Source of the DNA: Brachypodium distachyon
Taxonomy: Eukaryota > Streptophyta > Magnoliopsida > Poales > Poaceae
Assembly (NCBI RefSeq): GCF_000005505.3
Contig: NC_016131.3
Coordinates: 52,871,355-52,935,354, forward strand
Direction of reading: 5' to 3'
DNA: 64,000 nucleotides
How positions within the stretch are numbered: the stretch's first letter is position 1; each line of letters opens with the position of its first letter. The translations under genes and the position numbers were made by a program. The notes under the pieces are model-generated. The model had not been told where the DNA came from. It was given only the letters and a program-made list of their open reading frames with translations, and made no database searches. Positions 44,555-57,150 of this stretch are shown one piece after another.

Positions 44555-46060
44555 ATGGCCTCCCCAGCGCCGGCCCCGCCCGCCACCGCCGCGGCGCAGT
44601 CCCCTCCGCCCCGCATCGGCCTCGCCGGGCTCGCCACCATGGGCCAGAACCTGGCGCTCAACATCGCCGAGAAAGGGTTCCCGATCTCCGTCTACAACCG
44701 CACCGCCGCCAAGGTCGACTCCACGCTCTCCCGCGCCGCCGCCGAGGGCGCGCTCCCGGTGCTCGGCCACCGGGACCCGCGCGACTTCGTGCTCTCCCTC
44801 GCCAGGCCCCGCACCGTGGTGCTCCTCGTCCAGGCCGGCCCCGCCGTCGACGCCACCATCGATGCCCTCTCCCCCTACCTCGACGCGGGGGACGCGATCG
44901 TCGACGGCGGCAACGAGTGGTACCAGAACACTGAGCGCCGCATCGAGCAGGCATCCTCCCGCGGGATACTCTACCTCGGGATGGGCGTCTCCGGCGGCGA
45001 GGAAGGCGCGCGGAACGGGCCCTCGCTCATGCCCGGCGGCCACGTCGACGCCTACAATAACATCAAGGACATCCTCGAGAAGGCCGCCGCGCAGACGGAG
45101 GACGGACCGTGTGTCACGTTCGTCGGGCCCGGCGGCGCGGGCAACTTCGTCAAGATGGTGCACAACGGGATTGAGTATGGTGATATGCAGCTCATCGCCG
45201 AAGCCTATGATGTGCTCCACCGTGTTGGCGGGCTCACAAACTCGGAGATTGCTGATGTGTTTGCTGAGTGGAACCAGGGGGAGCTCGAGAGTTTCTTGGT
45301 TGAGATCACTGCGGATATATTCACGGTGGCTGACCCGTTGGATGGGAGTGGCGGTGGGGCGCTGGTTGACAAGATTCTCGACAAGACCGGGATGAAGGGG
45401 ACTGGGAAGTGGACAGTGCAGCAGGCGGCGGAGCTTGCTGTGGCTGCGCCCACGATTGCAGCATCCCTGGACGGGAGGTACTTGTCGGGGCTTAAGGATG
45501 AGCGTGTGGCCGCTGCAAGTGTGCTGGAGGAGGAAGGGATGCCAGCTGGGCTTCTGGAGAAGATTAATGTTGATAAGAAGATGCTGGTAGACAGGGTGAG
45601 GCAGGCCCTTTATGCGTCAAAGATTTGCAGCTATGCTCAGGGGATGAATTTGTTGAGAGCCAAGAGTGTGGAGAAGGGGTGGAATCTTAACCTTGCAGAA
45701 CTCTCAAGGATTTGGAAGGGCGGATGCATTATCCGGGCAAGGTTTCTTGATAGGATCAAGAAGGCTTATGATAGGAACTCTGAGCTGGCCAATTTGATCG
45801 TGGACAGGGAGTTTGCAAGGGAGATGGTACAGCGGCAGAGTGCATGGCGGTGGGTCGTGGCACGGGCAGTGGAAGCTGGGATTAGCACTCCAGGGATGTC
45901 TGCTAGTCTTTCATACTTCGATACCTACAGGTGTAACCGGTTGCCTGCAAATCTTATCCAAGCACAGAGGGACTTGTTTGGGGCACACACCTATGAGCGC
46001 ATTGATCGTCCTGGTTCTTTCCACACAGAGTGGACCAAGTTGGCAAGGAAGAGCAATTGA
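44555..46060 (+). CDS. 6-phosphogluconate dehydrogenase, decarboxylating, plastid type
   Basis: Single exon of 501 residues. Converts 6-phosphogluconate and NADP+ to ribulose 5-phosphate, CO2 and NADPH in the oxidative pentose phosphate pathway. Seen in order: Ala/Pro-rich N-terminus (about 19 residues), Rossmann motif IGLAGLATMGQNLALNIAEKGF, VYNRT, DGGNEWYQNTERR, GVSGGEEGARNGPSLMPGG, the catalytic segment with K200 and E207 (KMVHNGIEYGDMQ, seven apart as in the sheep enzyme), GTGKWT, SKICSYAQGMNLL, WKGGCIIRA and ending WTKLARKSN. Lack of introns and the N-terminal extension agree with the plastidial isoform of rice; the cytosolic form is near 480 residues. Start placed at MASPAPAPP on family grounds, although the frame is open far upstream. 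The leader is CCCCT-rich. The last 218 bp are duplicated downstream. Confidence 0.96.
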   Translation: MASPAPAPPATAAAQSPPPRIGLAGLATMGQNLALNIAEKGFPISVYNRTAAKVDSTLSRAAAEGALPVLGHRDPRDFVLSLARPRTVVLLVQAGPAVDATIDALSPYLDAGDAIVDGGNEWYQNTERRIEQASSRGILYLGMGVSGGEEGARNGPSLMPGGHVDAYNNIKDILEKAAAQTEDGPCVTFVGPGGAGNFVKMVHNGIEYGDMQLIAEAYDVLHRVGGLTNSEIADVFAEWNQGELESFLVEITADIFTVADPLDGSGGGALVDKILDKTGMKGTGKWTVQQAAELAVAAPTIAASLDGRYLSGLKDERVAAASVLEEEGMPAGLLEKINVDKKMLVDRVRQALYASKICSYAQGMNLLRAKSVEKGWNLNLAELSRIWKGGCIIRARFLDRIKKAYDRNSELANLIVDREFAREMVQRQSAWRWVVARAVEAGISTPGMSASLSYFDTYRCNRLPANLIQAQRDLFGAHTYERIDRPGSFHTEWTKLARKSN

Positions 46061-48098
46061 TCAACGGTGCAGCCGCCTGAGGATTGTATGGTACCAGAGG
46101 TGGTCTTTTGACTCTGGGCGATGTCGCTTTGTGGGTTCACTTTGATTGTCTACTGTTGTTTTTATAATGCTAGGTCTGAATCCTGTACCTCGAATAATGT
46201 ATTGTCTTGTGCGATATGCACATGAAGAACATCCATGTAGCTTCAGTTTTACTCTGGTTTAGATACACTCAGTTTGATTCACCCATGAATTTGGAATGCA
46301 ATGGTTTTAATGCCCAATGAATCTCAATCTCACCTTGGAAGTGTCATTTGGAATGTGTTAAAACTAGGGGTAGTAACTAATTTTCCCCTACTATGATCTA
46401 CATTAAAGGGTTTACTGTTGTGAGGTCTTTTGTTCAACATTCCGTACTTCTGTCATTCAACTGGGGAGCTATCTCTGGTCCTTCAACGTTTATGTGCATG
46501 AGCCATGCCCAGAACACATCTCCGAAAATATTAAGATGGGATACCTGATTGCTTGGAGATTCCTCTAAGTCTGACCCTGGCCTGCTTTTGAAAAGCTGGA
46601 GCAACTTGAAGTAAGAACTTGGAGCTAATGTTTCAGCAATGCTCATCGGTCATCATATCAATATCATACATGATTTTCTGAAATTCTGAATCATAGCACA
46701 CATTCTTTACCGGGAATAATGTTATTTTGCATCCTTTTGGATATAGCAAAAGCTGGCAACTCTTTGGAGTTCTAATAAATTTATATTAGTCAAACTTAGT
46801 AGCAAGCTTAGTTTTGATAGTAAAACCTCACTTTGACAATTTTGGTTAGTTTATAATGTAGTTTTATTTATTTTCTCTTCCTTACATATTCTAGTTAACA
46901 TATTAGTAAGATGGATGATATGCTCATTTATTAACCTAGTTCAACCAATTTTGTTCATGGCGATGGGTTGTGGCACGGGCAGTGGAGGCTGGGGTTAGCA
47001 CTCCAGGAATGTCTTCTAGTCTTTCATACTTTGATACCTACAGGTGTAACCGGTTGCCTGCAAATCTTATCCAAGCACCGAGGGACTTGTTTGGGCACAC
47101 ACCTATGAGCGCATTGATCGTCCTGGTTCTTTCCACACAGAGTGGACCAAGTTGGCAAGGAAGAGCAAGTGATCAACGGTACGGCCACCTGAGGATTGTA
47201 TGGTACCAGAGGTGGTCTCTGACTCTGGGTGGTGTCTCTTTTTGGGTTCAGTTTGATTATCTACTGTTGTTTTCATAATACTAGGTCTGAATTCTGTACC
47301 TCGAATAATGCTGTGTCTTGTGCGGTACGCACATGAAGAATATTCATGTAGCTGCAGTTCTACTATGGTCTAGATGCACCCAGTTCGATTCACTTCTAAA
47401 TTTGGAATGCGATGGTTTTAATGCCTAACGGATCTCAATGTCACCTTGGAAGTATGATTTCGGATATGTTAATATGGCTAGTAATAGTACTAACTGATGT
47501 TTCCCTACTACTTTGAATCTACGTTAGAGGGTTTGCAACAGGGTTTGCTGTTGCAAGGTATTTTCTTCAATGTTCTGTCATTCAGCTGGGGATTTATCTC
47601 TTGTCCTTCAATGTTTATGTGCGTGAGTCATGCCCAATTGCCCATAATGCATCTCCGAAAGTATTAAGATGGAATACATGATGCTTGGAGATCCCTCTCT
47701 AAGTCTAATCCTGGCCTGCTTTTAAAAAGCTGGAGCAACTTGAAGTTAGAACTTGGAGCTAATGTTTCAGCTATGCTCATCGGTCATCATATCATAAATG
47801 AGTTTCTGAAGTTCTGAATCAGAGCATGCATTCTTTACTGGGAATAATGTTGATTTGCAACCTTTTGGATAATAGCAAAGCTGTCAACTTTTTGGAGCTC
47901 TAATAAATTTTAAATTTATAGTAGTCAAACTTAGTAGCAAGCTTAGTTTTATATAGTAAAACCTCACTTTGACAACTTTGATTAGTTTATAATGTAGTGT
48001 CATTTATTTTCTGTTCCTTACATATTCTAGTTAACATATTAGTATGATGGATGATGATATGCTCATTTATTAATGTTGTTCGACCAATTTTGTTCATG
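45843..48098. repeat. Tandem duplication of the 6PGDH tail and 3' flank
   Basis: Copy 1 at 45843-46955 and copy 2 at 46956-48098 (about 1.1 kb each) share the coding tail, the 3' UTR (TGAGGATTGTATGGTACCAG, TCTACTGTTGTTTT) and the flank (CTGGAGCAACTTGAAGT, AACATATTAGTA). The junction carries TTTTGTTCATG, also seen at the end of copy 2. Confidence 0.93.
46957..47172 (+). pseudogene. Duplicated 6PGDH C-terminal fragment
   Basis: The last 71 or so codons of 6PGDH (from [12 protein letters not shown]) recur here, from GCGATGGGTTGTGGC to the stop at 47170-47172. One G is missing in TTGTTTGGGCACAC relative to the gene (TTGTTTGGGGCACAC), which breaks the frame 20-odd codons before the end. It has no start or promoter and is non-functional. 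Confidence 0.93.
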
Positions 48099-49078
48099 TC
48101 ATGTTTGACCTCTTAATTTTTCGTCAGTTGTATCGATCTGTTTTTGACTGACCACTTTAAGGCCTCGACTACACATACAGATGTCTGCCAGACTACCAGA
48201 GTGGTTATTAACAAACCAGATATAATTTTGACAAACCAAATTTGTGCATTTTCTTGGCAAGGATGCGACAGTAGGTTACAGTTAATAATACTGTGCAGAA
48301 AATGTGTCTGTCACCGAAATATTAGGAATATTGATTTGGCAATGAACATCTAGTTTATTTCATTTTTCAATAGCAGAAGCTTGATGAATGATAGGTTCAA
48401 TCACTACAAAAATCATCAATCAATTTGAATTATATCTTCTTATCCCGCTGCAAGAATTATACCTTCTTATGTTCTCCTACAATATTTTCTATAACTAAGT
48501 GATCAGTGGTGTAGAATGAATCTGTGTATATTATCAAGATGACAGATATGCAGAAAAACATATTTGTGCTGGAGGGTCTTTATGCCATTTCTTTATCAAA
48601 TGTGATGCGACAACCATTGGCTAACAGAATTATTTCCCAAGAAAATAGATTTTTCAGTTTCCTTTGTCACAGCAGCTTTAAAATAGGCACACAAAAAAAA
48701 TACAAACAGAGCCCATCCTGGTGCTGTGATGGAAATGTGAGTCACATATCCTTCATGTTGCTGGCACTAGTTCAAGGTACACAGCTGTCGTGTAAACCTC
48801 TCTTCGACCATCACTTATATTACTTCTGCCGTTCTATTTGCTCTATTCATTTTATTATTATTTGGCAAGATATTTCGAGTCCCACTGATTTATATAACTT
48901 CATGAAGCATTATGCTAACTCATATTATGTGTAGACTAGCATCATATTTTTTGTCATTTTTTGTTAAGTTCATCTATGTTCGGATTGAACATGAGTGCCA
49001 TTAATAGTGGAGTACTGCAGTTCATTTGTTTAAATGGAACTCGAAAACTACTGGGTTTGGGTATTATTTGAACCTTTG
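48099..49078. other. Gene-free stretch
   Basis: Only short frames without motifs. A GAATTATAYCTTCTTAT repeat occurs twice near 48427 and 48457. Confidence 0.4.
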
Positions 49079-49196
49079 GGGCCTGCTTGGATTTTTTTTA
49101 ATAAAAAATAGTTGGGAGGGCTGGTATTTAGTTCCACTTTTGGGGGAGTTGAACTAAATAGGGACCGCACAAAAAAAAGACATTCCAAGCAGGGCC
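49079..49196. mobile_element. Short foldback MITE
   Basis: GGGCCTGCTTGGATTTTTTT at the left and AAAAAAGACATTCCAAGCAGGGCC at the right form imperfect inverted repeats, with TTG on both flanks as a possible 3-bp duplication. Confidence 0.65.
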
Positions 49197-50211
49197 TTGG
49201 GGTTGTTGTGATGCTCATTGCGAACTAGCAAATGGGCCAGCCTAGTAGCTCGGAATCAATGGACCTGGACAACTTGGGCCAATGGACCTAGACCACTGTA
49301 TTTGGTATTTGTATGATTTAATCAAGTTATGCCAGTACTTAAGCTTCAGTGTGATTTGATAAATGCTGTTACATATAATGTGTTCCATGTTGCTTATAAT
49401 TGCACAGATTATGGTGAATTGGCAAAAAAGAAATGTCTTCAACCAAGTATATGTTGGCAGTTAACCCTCTTGAATGTTATTATTTGTACAAATAAACATG
49501 CTGTTACATGTTTACATTAACAGTTTCATTGATTAATTAATTAAAGGAACATCGACTAGCAGACAATTATTGGGCAACCTATTATAGTCCCTGAGCAAAT
49601 ACACTTGCTATTTTGATCTTGCTGCTTCCTTACTGATAACTGATGTAAAATGTTAGTATGAGCTTTCAGTTTGCACCAAATGTTTTGATGTGAGGAATTC
49701 TGTGGCCTTTTTTCCACTATGGTGGACTTGGTTGGTTCATTTAATATAGAAGTGCAATCATATGCTGGGGCATGTTGCTTTTGATGAGAAGTCGGATCAT
49801 AGCTGAGGCAGTTTCTTTACTGAAAACCAATAAAACTGTATAATGAGGTTACTGTTTAAGTTTGGACTTCGGAATATGTGCCATGGTCACATCATTGAGC
49901 TAATGTGTTGAATCGATGATATTTTGAGATTTTGAGAAATAGTTGCAAATATACTCACATGTTGTCTCACTAGATCTGCATTCTTTGTTGCTATCACCTG
50001 CTTCTCTTTCTGACATCCTTGTCAGTATACTGTTGTTACCACTGAACCATGCTACACGGGAACTTTTATTATCGGAATCAAGTACTGATGATTTTCCTTC
50101 TTATGTTATCACATAAAGGTATACACGCGTGTTATGTCTTTCATGTTATAGTCATTCATCTTTCTGCCATCATGTCTGATCTGAAATAGCTACAACCAAG
50201 TCGATGATAGT

Positions 50212-50263
50212 GTATTCTGTAGCAAATTTCTCGCAAAAAAGGAAAAGTATTCTGTAGCAAATT
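50212..50263. repeat. 17-bp direct repeat flanking an 18-bp A-rich insert
   Basis: GTATTCTGTAGCAAATT at 50212-50228 and 50247-50263, separated by TCTCGCAAAAAAGGAAAA. The TCTCG-A(n) insert resembles the L1 tail TTCTCGAAAAAA seen at 34735-34750. Confidence 0.75.
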
Positions 50264-50404
50264 ATCCTCTCGACAATAGGTTTTTGTTAAACAAAGAAAG
50301 AGAGGGGTAGGATGTCATGTATTGGAAACCCTCTTGAACAGGAAACATGTACGAAATTATGTTATCATGGTTCGACTAGAATTCCATTCCCCTTTGTTCA
50401 TCTT

Positions 50405-50453
50405 AGCTAAGTGGCACTGTGCAGTTAAAAAAAAGAAGCTAAGTGGCACTGTG
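50405..50453. repeat. 17-bp direct repeat flanking a 15-bp A-rich insert
   Basis: AGCTAAGTGGCACTGTG at 50405-50421 and 50437-50453, separated by CAGTTAAAAAAAAGA. Confidence 0.75.
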
Positions 50454-51360
50454 TAATCATAGTTCGTCGCCCTTTGTTCATCTTTGAGTAATTAGTATAT
50501 ACCAGTGTTGGGTTACTTGCACAAATGCTGTGATTATGTGGGCATACAAGTTCAGCACCGTACAGTACCTCTGATTATCCAATTAGATAAGGATTATTTG
50601 TTCAACTATGTGTCAATATTTACATATTGTGTACTATATCTTGTATTTGCAAGCAACATTCTCCAATGTTGGATTCAATACATGTTGATCGGTATCACTT
50701 GTAAATTTTTAGGCAGTGGTTACCTTAATTTGTACCCCATTAGTCAAGATGTCTAATGGAACCTCTGTACTTAATTAGGCACTTCTTCAGGAGACTCAAT
50801 CTGGACCTCGGGTCTAAATGAACCTCCAATTTCTGGATCTAATAGAAGCCCAAAGAGGTATGTGGTATACACAAATAAGATAGGGATGATATTCTTCAGC
50901 GGAGTAAGTTATTTCAGGGTACATTTTATTTTATTTTCTCCCAGACATTCCGGGAACAAAATGCTGCTGTAGTATTGGACAACCTGCTATTAATTGCAAT
51001 TTCTGCATCAATAGCCCATATTTTCAACAAATTTATCTCAGGGCTGCCATGTCAACCTCTCTTGAATCCCGTTCTTATAATGGAGTCTAAAATCAACACG
51101 AGTGGTAGATAATCCTGGGATCCGGCTACGGATAATTGGCTAACTGCATTTCAGACTCACCACCCAACGCCATGCTTCTCTTCAGAAACTTACATGGCAT
51201 ATTAGAGAGGAAGATAAGGGGCGAAAATGAGAACACTAGGACATCACACATGCACATGTTACAAACTACCTAGTTAGGGCTAAAGGAGAAGTAGAAGCTA
51301 TATTGCACACATGAATGGTTGGTCACATGAAATCTGCTCATGCTGATAGCAGTTAACAGG

Positions 51361-54300
51361 TCATGGGCAGTTCGAGTTTTTGCCAGGGCCACCATAGTAG
51401 AAGTATGTGCCCCAGTCGCCATTGTTGCCGTCCTGCACATCGTAACAATTGGACTGCTCGGTGAACGTGCCGACCCCCTTGGGGGCCTTGAGCTGGTTGG
51501 TGCTGTCCACCACCTGGATGTTCTTGAAGTAGCTCGCCTTACCGAACCCTTCCTCTGGAAACCGCCCGCTGCCCATCTGCGTCGACGTGTGCGCGCCGTT
51601 GGGCTCTGAGTTCACTACCTCCCCGCCCCACTCGATCATCGACGCGCTGTCAGCGAGGTAGGAGAAGAGGAAGGATGGCCAGTAGCCGAGGACATATTCC
51701 TTGCCGAACTGCATCCACCAGTTCCCTTCTTTTGGGTCCTGCTCACAAATTAAGCACACAGAATAGAATCATTAGAGATATGTAGTACACGTGCTTTGGG
51801 ATGTAATTTTGAAAGAACCAGGTGTGACTCAGAGGAGCATTGGCAAGAGCACAACACCAAGTGGGCAAAGATTCTCTGGCCTGTTTGTTCTTGTGTTAAT
51901 TTTGAAGGCACTAAGCAGGGCATGTGGTGATGTTCAATTATTAGTTTAAATTGCTCACCTTCCAGATAAGAATACTGATATCATACTGGGAACCAGCTAG
52001 GTTCGAGATCGGGAAGATGCTCGCCCCCATTGCGATCTCGCTGTTGATCTGAATGAACCCTGAGCACAGTATGTTGTAGCACCCTGTTGCTTGGTATGCA
52101 TCACTCTACAAAATGCCCAATAGCAAAATCAATACAATTGGCAGTGGATTTAAGGCATAAAGTACATAATGCTTGCAACGAAGCACAAAATCCATCAAGA
52201 TAAAGCATGAGCAACTGAGTTTATGAAGCTTACGGTCCAGTATGTGAAGAGCCTAGTGTTATTGTCTCCGTAGAGGTCTGGGCTAACCTGAAGAACCAAA
52301 TGTGCACTTAAATGATCAGAGACACACCTGAAGTTGCATTAATGCTCTTACTCGGAACAAGTATGAATCAACAAACGAAACGATGCTCGTGAGTTCAGGT
52401 TCTTCGCAGTACCTGCCACCCAGCCTCGATGCTGTTCAGATCCGCTCCGAATGATCCCCCCAGGATCCATAGCTGGGATAAACTGAACTCGTTTGGCTGC
52501 TGGATTTTGGGCTCCCAGACATTAATGGTGGCCCTCGCACCATAGTACTTTTCCCCCTCGACGTACGCTATTGCATGCTGAATTCCACAATTAACAGTTC
52601 AGTAAGTACAAACATGAAAATGCCATCACTGTGCTCTTCAAATATCAAACGTTCTATGCGGTAGTACTTGGTGGCCACCCTCGTTGAGCATGCTAAGATC
52701 CACGGACAACGGGTTCGGGGTTGTATGCTGTTTCCTGCCATACCGCCGCATCGAGCTCGCCCGGAGCAGGTCATCCTTCTTAGTTCTCCTGATTGGGACC
52801 GTGCCCTCCTGGCATCTCCCATTCTGATGCCACAGCTGGAGCATCGGCTTCTCACCAGCTTCGCCTGAGGCCAGGCTGCTCTTAGTATCATCATACAAGC
52901 CTTCTGGGTGGAAGGCCGGTCTCAACTGCAAAGATATGGTTTCAGTAGAGTTAACCATGCAACGAATATTATCTGAAAAAGGAACATGCAACAAATAACC
53001 ATGGACAATGATAAAGGTTGGTTTGGAATCTTAGAGGACCCGAAATTGATGAACTCTACCTGGAGAGTGTGATTCTTGAGGAGAGGGTGATCGAAGGCCG
53101 GTTGATGTGAGATGTGCACGCAGTCGATGATGTCCCAGTCTGGGCTCTGCAGGGTACATAACCAATAAGAGCATAACCAATAAGAGCATGTATAATGGGG
53201 TGACATATCTAGCCTTCTCTTAGCGATGCCACATAAGATAAAATCTAATATGGAAAAGAGAGAAATGAAGAAAAGACACAAGCCTTCTCTTAATTAAGAG
53301 ATGATCTCTTCACAAGAATGATAAGGTAAAAATAAGTCAAATTTACCATTGTACTAGATTTCATCTTTTCTTAGCATTTATTTAGTTAATTTTATTCATC
53401 TAAACATTAATTCTAAGATAGAACACTAAGAGATAATTCATTGTACAACATGTTTTGTTGTCTTTTCTAATTGACATGAAATGCCTAAGACAAGACAGTC
53501 TTATCAACCATTGTACATGCCTAATGAGCATGACAACAAAAAGGTTACTGCATTATCTCAGTTAGAAGTGGAGAAAATATTATTCTTGGAAATTGATGTT
53601 CACAAAATCTTCAACTTTGCAATTACCAAAAAAAAAAGTGGAAGATGCAGAAAGATGGAATGTCCCGTAAGACATTGTAGAACTTAAGTAATTCTTTGAC
53701 GCTGAAAATCTGTTCAAATTTAAAATGGGAGCAGAGTGTTCACAAAAAAAACTGAAAGATTTTGCCCCTTCTCAATTGGAGAAGCCTACTTTGCGAGAAC
53801 CAGCCTGGATGGATGCAAAGCCTATCTTTCCTGCTCCACTTTGCTTGAATTTGCCAACCCTAGATCCAAAAGAAACTTTTTTTTGAAAAAAAAATCCCTA
53901 AAGCAACTATCAGTAGAGAATATCACCAGGAACAGCCCCCAAAAGAAGCAGCGAAAAGCAAGCTTTTCTGAATTTGCAGAATAGAACATCTTGCTAAAGC
54001 TTGCTCAAATCCTACCAGATGCAGCTAAAACACTACACCAGAGCAACGAAGCCAATAATCCCAAGAACATCACCCAGAACAGTACATTCTATTCTACAGC
54101 AAACAATTCATCATTTGCTCCAATCAATCTCCAAAAAATTAGACAGCAACTACGAATAAAACAATCGTTTCCAAATGACAAAGAAAACGAACAGCCGACA
54201 ATCAAAATAAATTTCAAAAACTGCAAGCACCTCGATGCTCTTAACGGCCGGCTTGTTGAGCCGCTTCAGGTGCCGGTGCACCCTCGCCGCCGGCGACCTA

Positions 54301-54380
54301 GCCTCCGCGGCGGCCGCCCACAGAACGCAGACAGCCGCCGCTGCCAGCAACCGCGCCAGCCCACCGCGCGCCGCCGCCAT
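51361..54380 (-). CDS. Neprosin-domain secreted protein (DUF4409 + DUF239)
   Basis: Minus-strand exons 54231-54380, 53060-53146, 52668-52925, 52413-52577, 52234-52287, 51959-52105 and 51361-51738 keep frame and give 412 residues, the family's usual size. Residues 1-27 are a signal peptide (hydrophobic [17 protein letters not shown]), so the product enters the secretory pathway. A pro-region follows ([19 protein letters not shown], then [16 protein letters not shown]), then the neprosin domain: [72 protein letters not shown] and [20 protein letters not shown]. Neprosin from Nepenthes is a prolyl endopeptidase, but most plant members have no known substrate, and I could not confirm the catalytic glutamates by alignment. 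Intron 1 holds a Tourist-like MITE. Start chosen because it opens the signal peptide. Confidence 0.93.
53184..53521. mobile_element. Tourist-like MITE in neprosin intron 1
   Basis: 338 bp. GAGCATGTATAATGG at the left, CCATTGTACATGCC at the right, TAA on both flanks (53181-53183 and 53522-53524), as in PIF/Harbinger MITEs. Just before it, CATAACCAATAAGAG-type sequence is tandemly repeated. Confidence 0.8.
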
Positions 54381-57044
54381 GAGCGCCTACGCCTTAGGCC
54401 CAAGCTCTGAAGCTCTGAAGCTCCCAGCCTCCTTCTTCTTTTCCTCTTACCCACTTCCTCCTGAACCTAAATCGCAAGAACGCCCTTCTCTCGCGCAGGA
54501 AGGTCCAGGGCAGCCACGGCGAGGGCTGCTGTGAGAATACAGCGACAATGCTGGTGGAGTCTGCGCGGCTTCGCTTTCCTCGGAATTGGATGCCGCTGCT
54601 GCTAGAGCCAATGGGGAGCGTACAGTGAGCTCACTGGGAAGTGGGAAGTGGGAAGTGGGATGAGACTGGTCGCTGCTGCCTGCCTGCCTGCCATGGCTTT
54701 TGCCATTTCCGAGCTTTAATTTTGGATTTCTGGACCGTATTGCCCTTGTGTTGCTTCCATGATTCCTGAATTATTGGGCCGTGTATCAGTGCCGACCGGT
54801 GCCACACTGACTGGTGGGATCTGAGGTGGAAACTGGGAGAACTACAGTGCTTTTGAAGATACCTCTTTGATGAAAACGTCGTTGTTTTAAGGAGATGATG
54901 ATCTACAAAGTGCAATAATCAACATTGAACTAGTGATATGGAATTATTCCTATGAAAGATACCTCTTCCAGTCTAGAAATATGACATTGAAAGTGTTTTT
55001 TTTTTCAAAAAAATATTCGATAAAACAATGCCAATAATACATGGATTCCGTGATAGAAAACAGATTTCGTTATTTGGTTGTACCCATACACGTTTTATTA
55101 AAAAAAATATAAGGACAAATCCTAATCCGTGAAATCTAAAAATACGAGGACATACAAATCGATTCTTGAGGTCGCATCACACGTCTCTATATCACCGCTA
55201 CTCGTTGTTATCAAATTGCTTCTGAATTGCACCTCTACTTAAGGTTGCACTGTTGTTAGATTTACTTGGAATAAAACTCATACACTTCAGCGTCGCTTTC
55301 TGGAAAATAAATGCCTTGGTCTCCTGAATTCTCATATTTGTCCTCGAATTTTGGATTGAGGGGGTGCTAAATCGTTGGTAATATTCAATGGTATCAAAAA
55401 ATTTAGATGAAAGGAGCCTTGCTACTGGTTTCAATGGTATCAACTTGTATTCAATAATTCACATGTAGTTGATTAAGTTTTCTTATCAAAATTGAATCTT
55501 GAAATTATGTGCACCTTTTAATTTTGAATTGTTGGGATATTTAAGATCAGATGTGTCGATGCGTGGTTTGTATGTCCCTAAGGACCATTTTTCCGTTGAA
55601 CTTCAGACAACTAAGACTTTGTAGTATGACGGATTCATTAATGAATTAGGGAGCTATGCTCCTTTCTTCGGGAAAAAAAACCGATGTTTACACGCTATGT
55701 ATTTACTTATGAACATGGTGAATGATATCTAAGGTCAATGGATGGCATGGTATTTATGATCATGACCTTGTCTATGCTATTAATTTACGAGCAGAGTGAA
55801 TAGTTTCTAAGGTGAACCGATGGATCGATGTGCCAGACCAATCGGTTTGATGTCAAAAGCCCCAATTTAGGGATCTGCGTCCATAATTGATTTTTTTTTT
55901 GACCAAATCGCCAAAGGTTGTGGTTCTTTATTAGAAACCGTTCATGTGCATTAAGTTCCGACATATAATATTTCAAAAAGAATTATGTAACAGAGGGATA
56001 CTTTTTTCTTCAAGGAAAAACAGGAGATCAATGATCTACTGTGAATATATGAAAAAAGAGTTCATATCTACAAAGCTGAAAACAAAAAATTATCAGAGCG
56101 AAGCTATCTAAATCTGGCGATTCGGGCGAAAATTCACGAGTCATACAACACGATATAGGATTTGCACTAAATTTACAATTGCACCTCAAAACTGACGCGT
56201 ATGGATTATGGAAACGCCGGTGAACCAAGCAATTCCAGTCCCACGCATCTAGGGGCTGATCACTGACGCAGTGGGCCAGGCACCTATAGGGCCCGGCGAC
56301 ACGTCGCGGTCCGGCTCCGACACGTGCGAGCTACCTCGCGCCCGTGCCCACGCAAAAAACACTTTCCTCAGGCGGGCCCACTGTCACTGGCATAAGGGGC
56401 CCACATGTACGGCTCCACCAACCACTGGCAAAATCCAGCTGCCCATCCCCGTAAAAGAATTTTTTTTTTCTCACCGTCCGCATCATTGGATTCGCCTTCT
56501 GAATTTTGCTGCGAACGAGATGAATCTATCAGCTCCGGCGCTCCGCAGTGAAACGCAGGCATGCGCGCTAGCTCCCCGTCCAGAGTCTAGGACCTAGTGC
56601 AAAACCGCGGGGATTGAATTTGACCCAAACCCGTCTCTTAATAGGATAAAAACCCGTTGGTTTTTGGGTTTCGAGGCCCCATTGCCATCTTGACCTCAAG
56701 TGGCCCGTGCTTTGCTGATGTCTGCTACAGTGTTTGTTGCTTACCTCAGCCACGAACATACGGCCATACCTTGTTCAGGGTTGGGCTTTGAAAATCTGTT
56801 TATTTTTAAACACCCACCTCTATGACCACCTTCGAAAAACGGACACATCACCTACCACCGAAAGAATAACGCCGATTAAATTTTCATTTAAATTCTGTAT
56901 GATACAGGAAAATGTTACCCATTTTAAGTATAGGACTTGAAACTGGGTGGACAGATTTCACTCAAAAAAACAGATCACCTGAGTTATGCTGAGTTCACCG
57001 TTTACCTTTTTATTTTATTTTATTTTATTTTTGGAAGACATATG
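54381..57044. other. Gene-free stretch upstream of the neprosin gene
   Basis: The first few hundred bases are the presumptive neprosin leader and promoter. A GGGAAGTGGGAAGTGGGAAGTGGGA triplication lies at 54639-54661. The segment 56270-56470 is GC-rich with a CACGTG box. A (TATTT)n microsatellite is at about 57009-57033. No further gene recognised. Confidence 0.4.
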
Positions 57045-57150
57045 CTCCCTCCGTCTCATTTAAGTGAAATATTACTTGTATTTATACACTTTTTTATATA
57101 GATATATCTATTTTTTTTACAAATTTGGTCACTTATATGGACCGAGGGAG
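57045..57150. mobile_element. Stowaway MITE
   Basis: CTCCCTCCGTCTCATTTAAGTG and the inverse CACTTATATGGACCGAGGGAG. The flanks read TATG and TATGC rather than simple TA, so the exact edges are slightly uncertain. Confidence 0.85.

Larger units (their letters stand above)
49197..51360. other. Gene-free stretch between 6PGDH and neprosin genes
   Basis: No gene recognised on either strand. Contains the two tail-only insertions at 50212-50263 and 50405-50453. The last part presumably holds the neprosin gene's 3' UTR. Confidence 0.4.

Noticed and set aside
55198..55443. Minus-strand frame with a retroelement-like feel
   Set aside because: I could not name a conserved retroviral-type or LINE motif in it, and no element ends were found.
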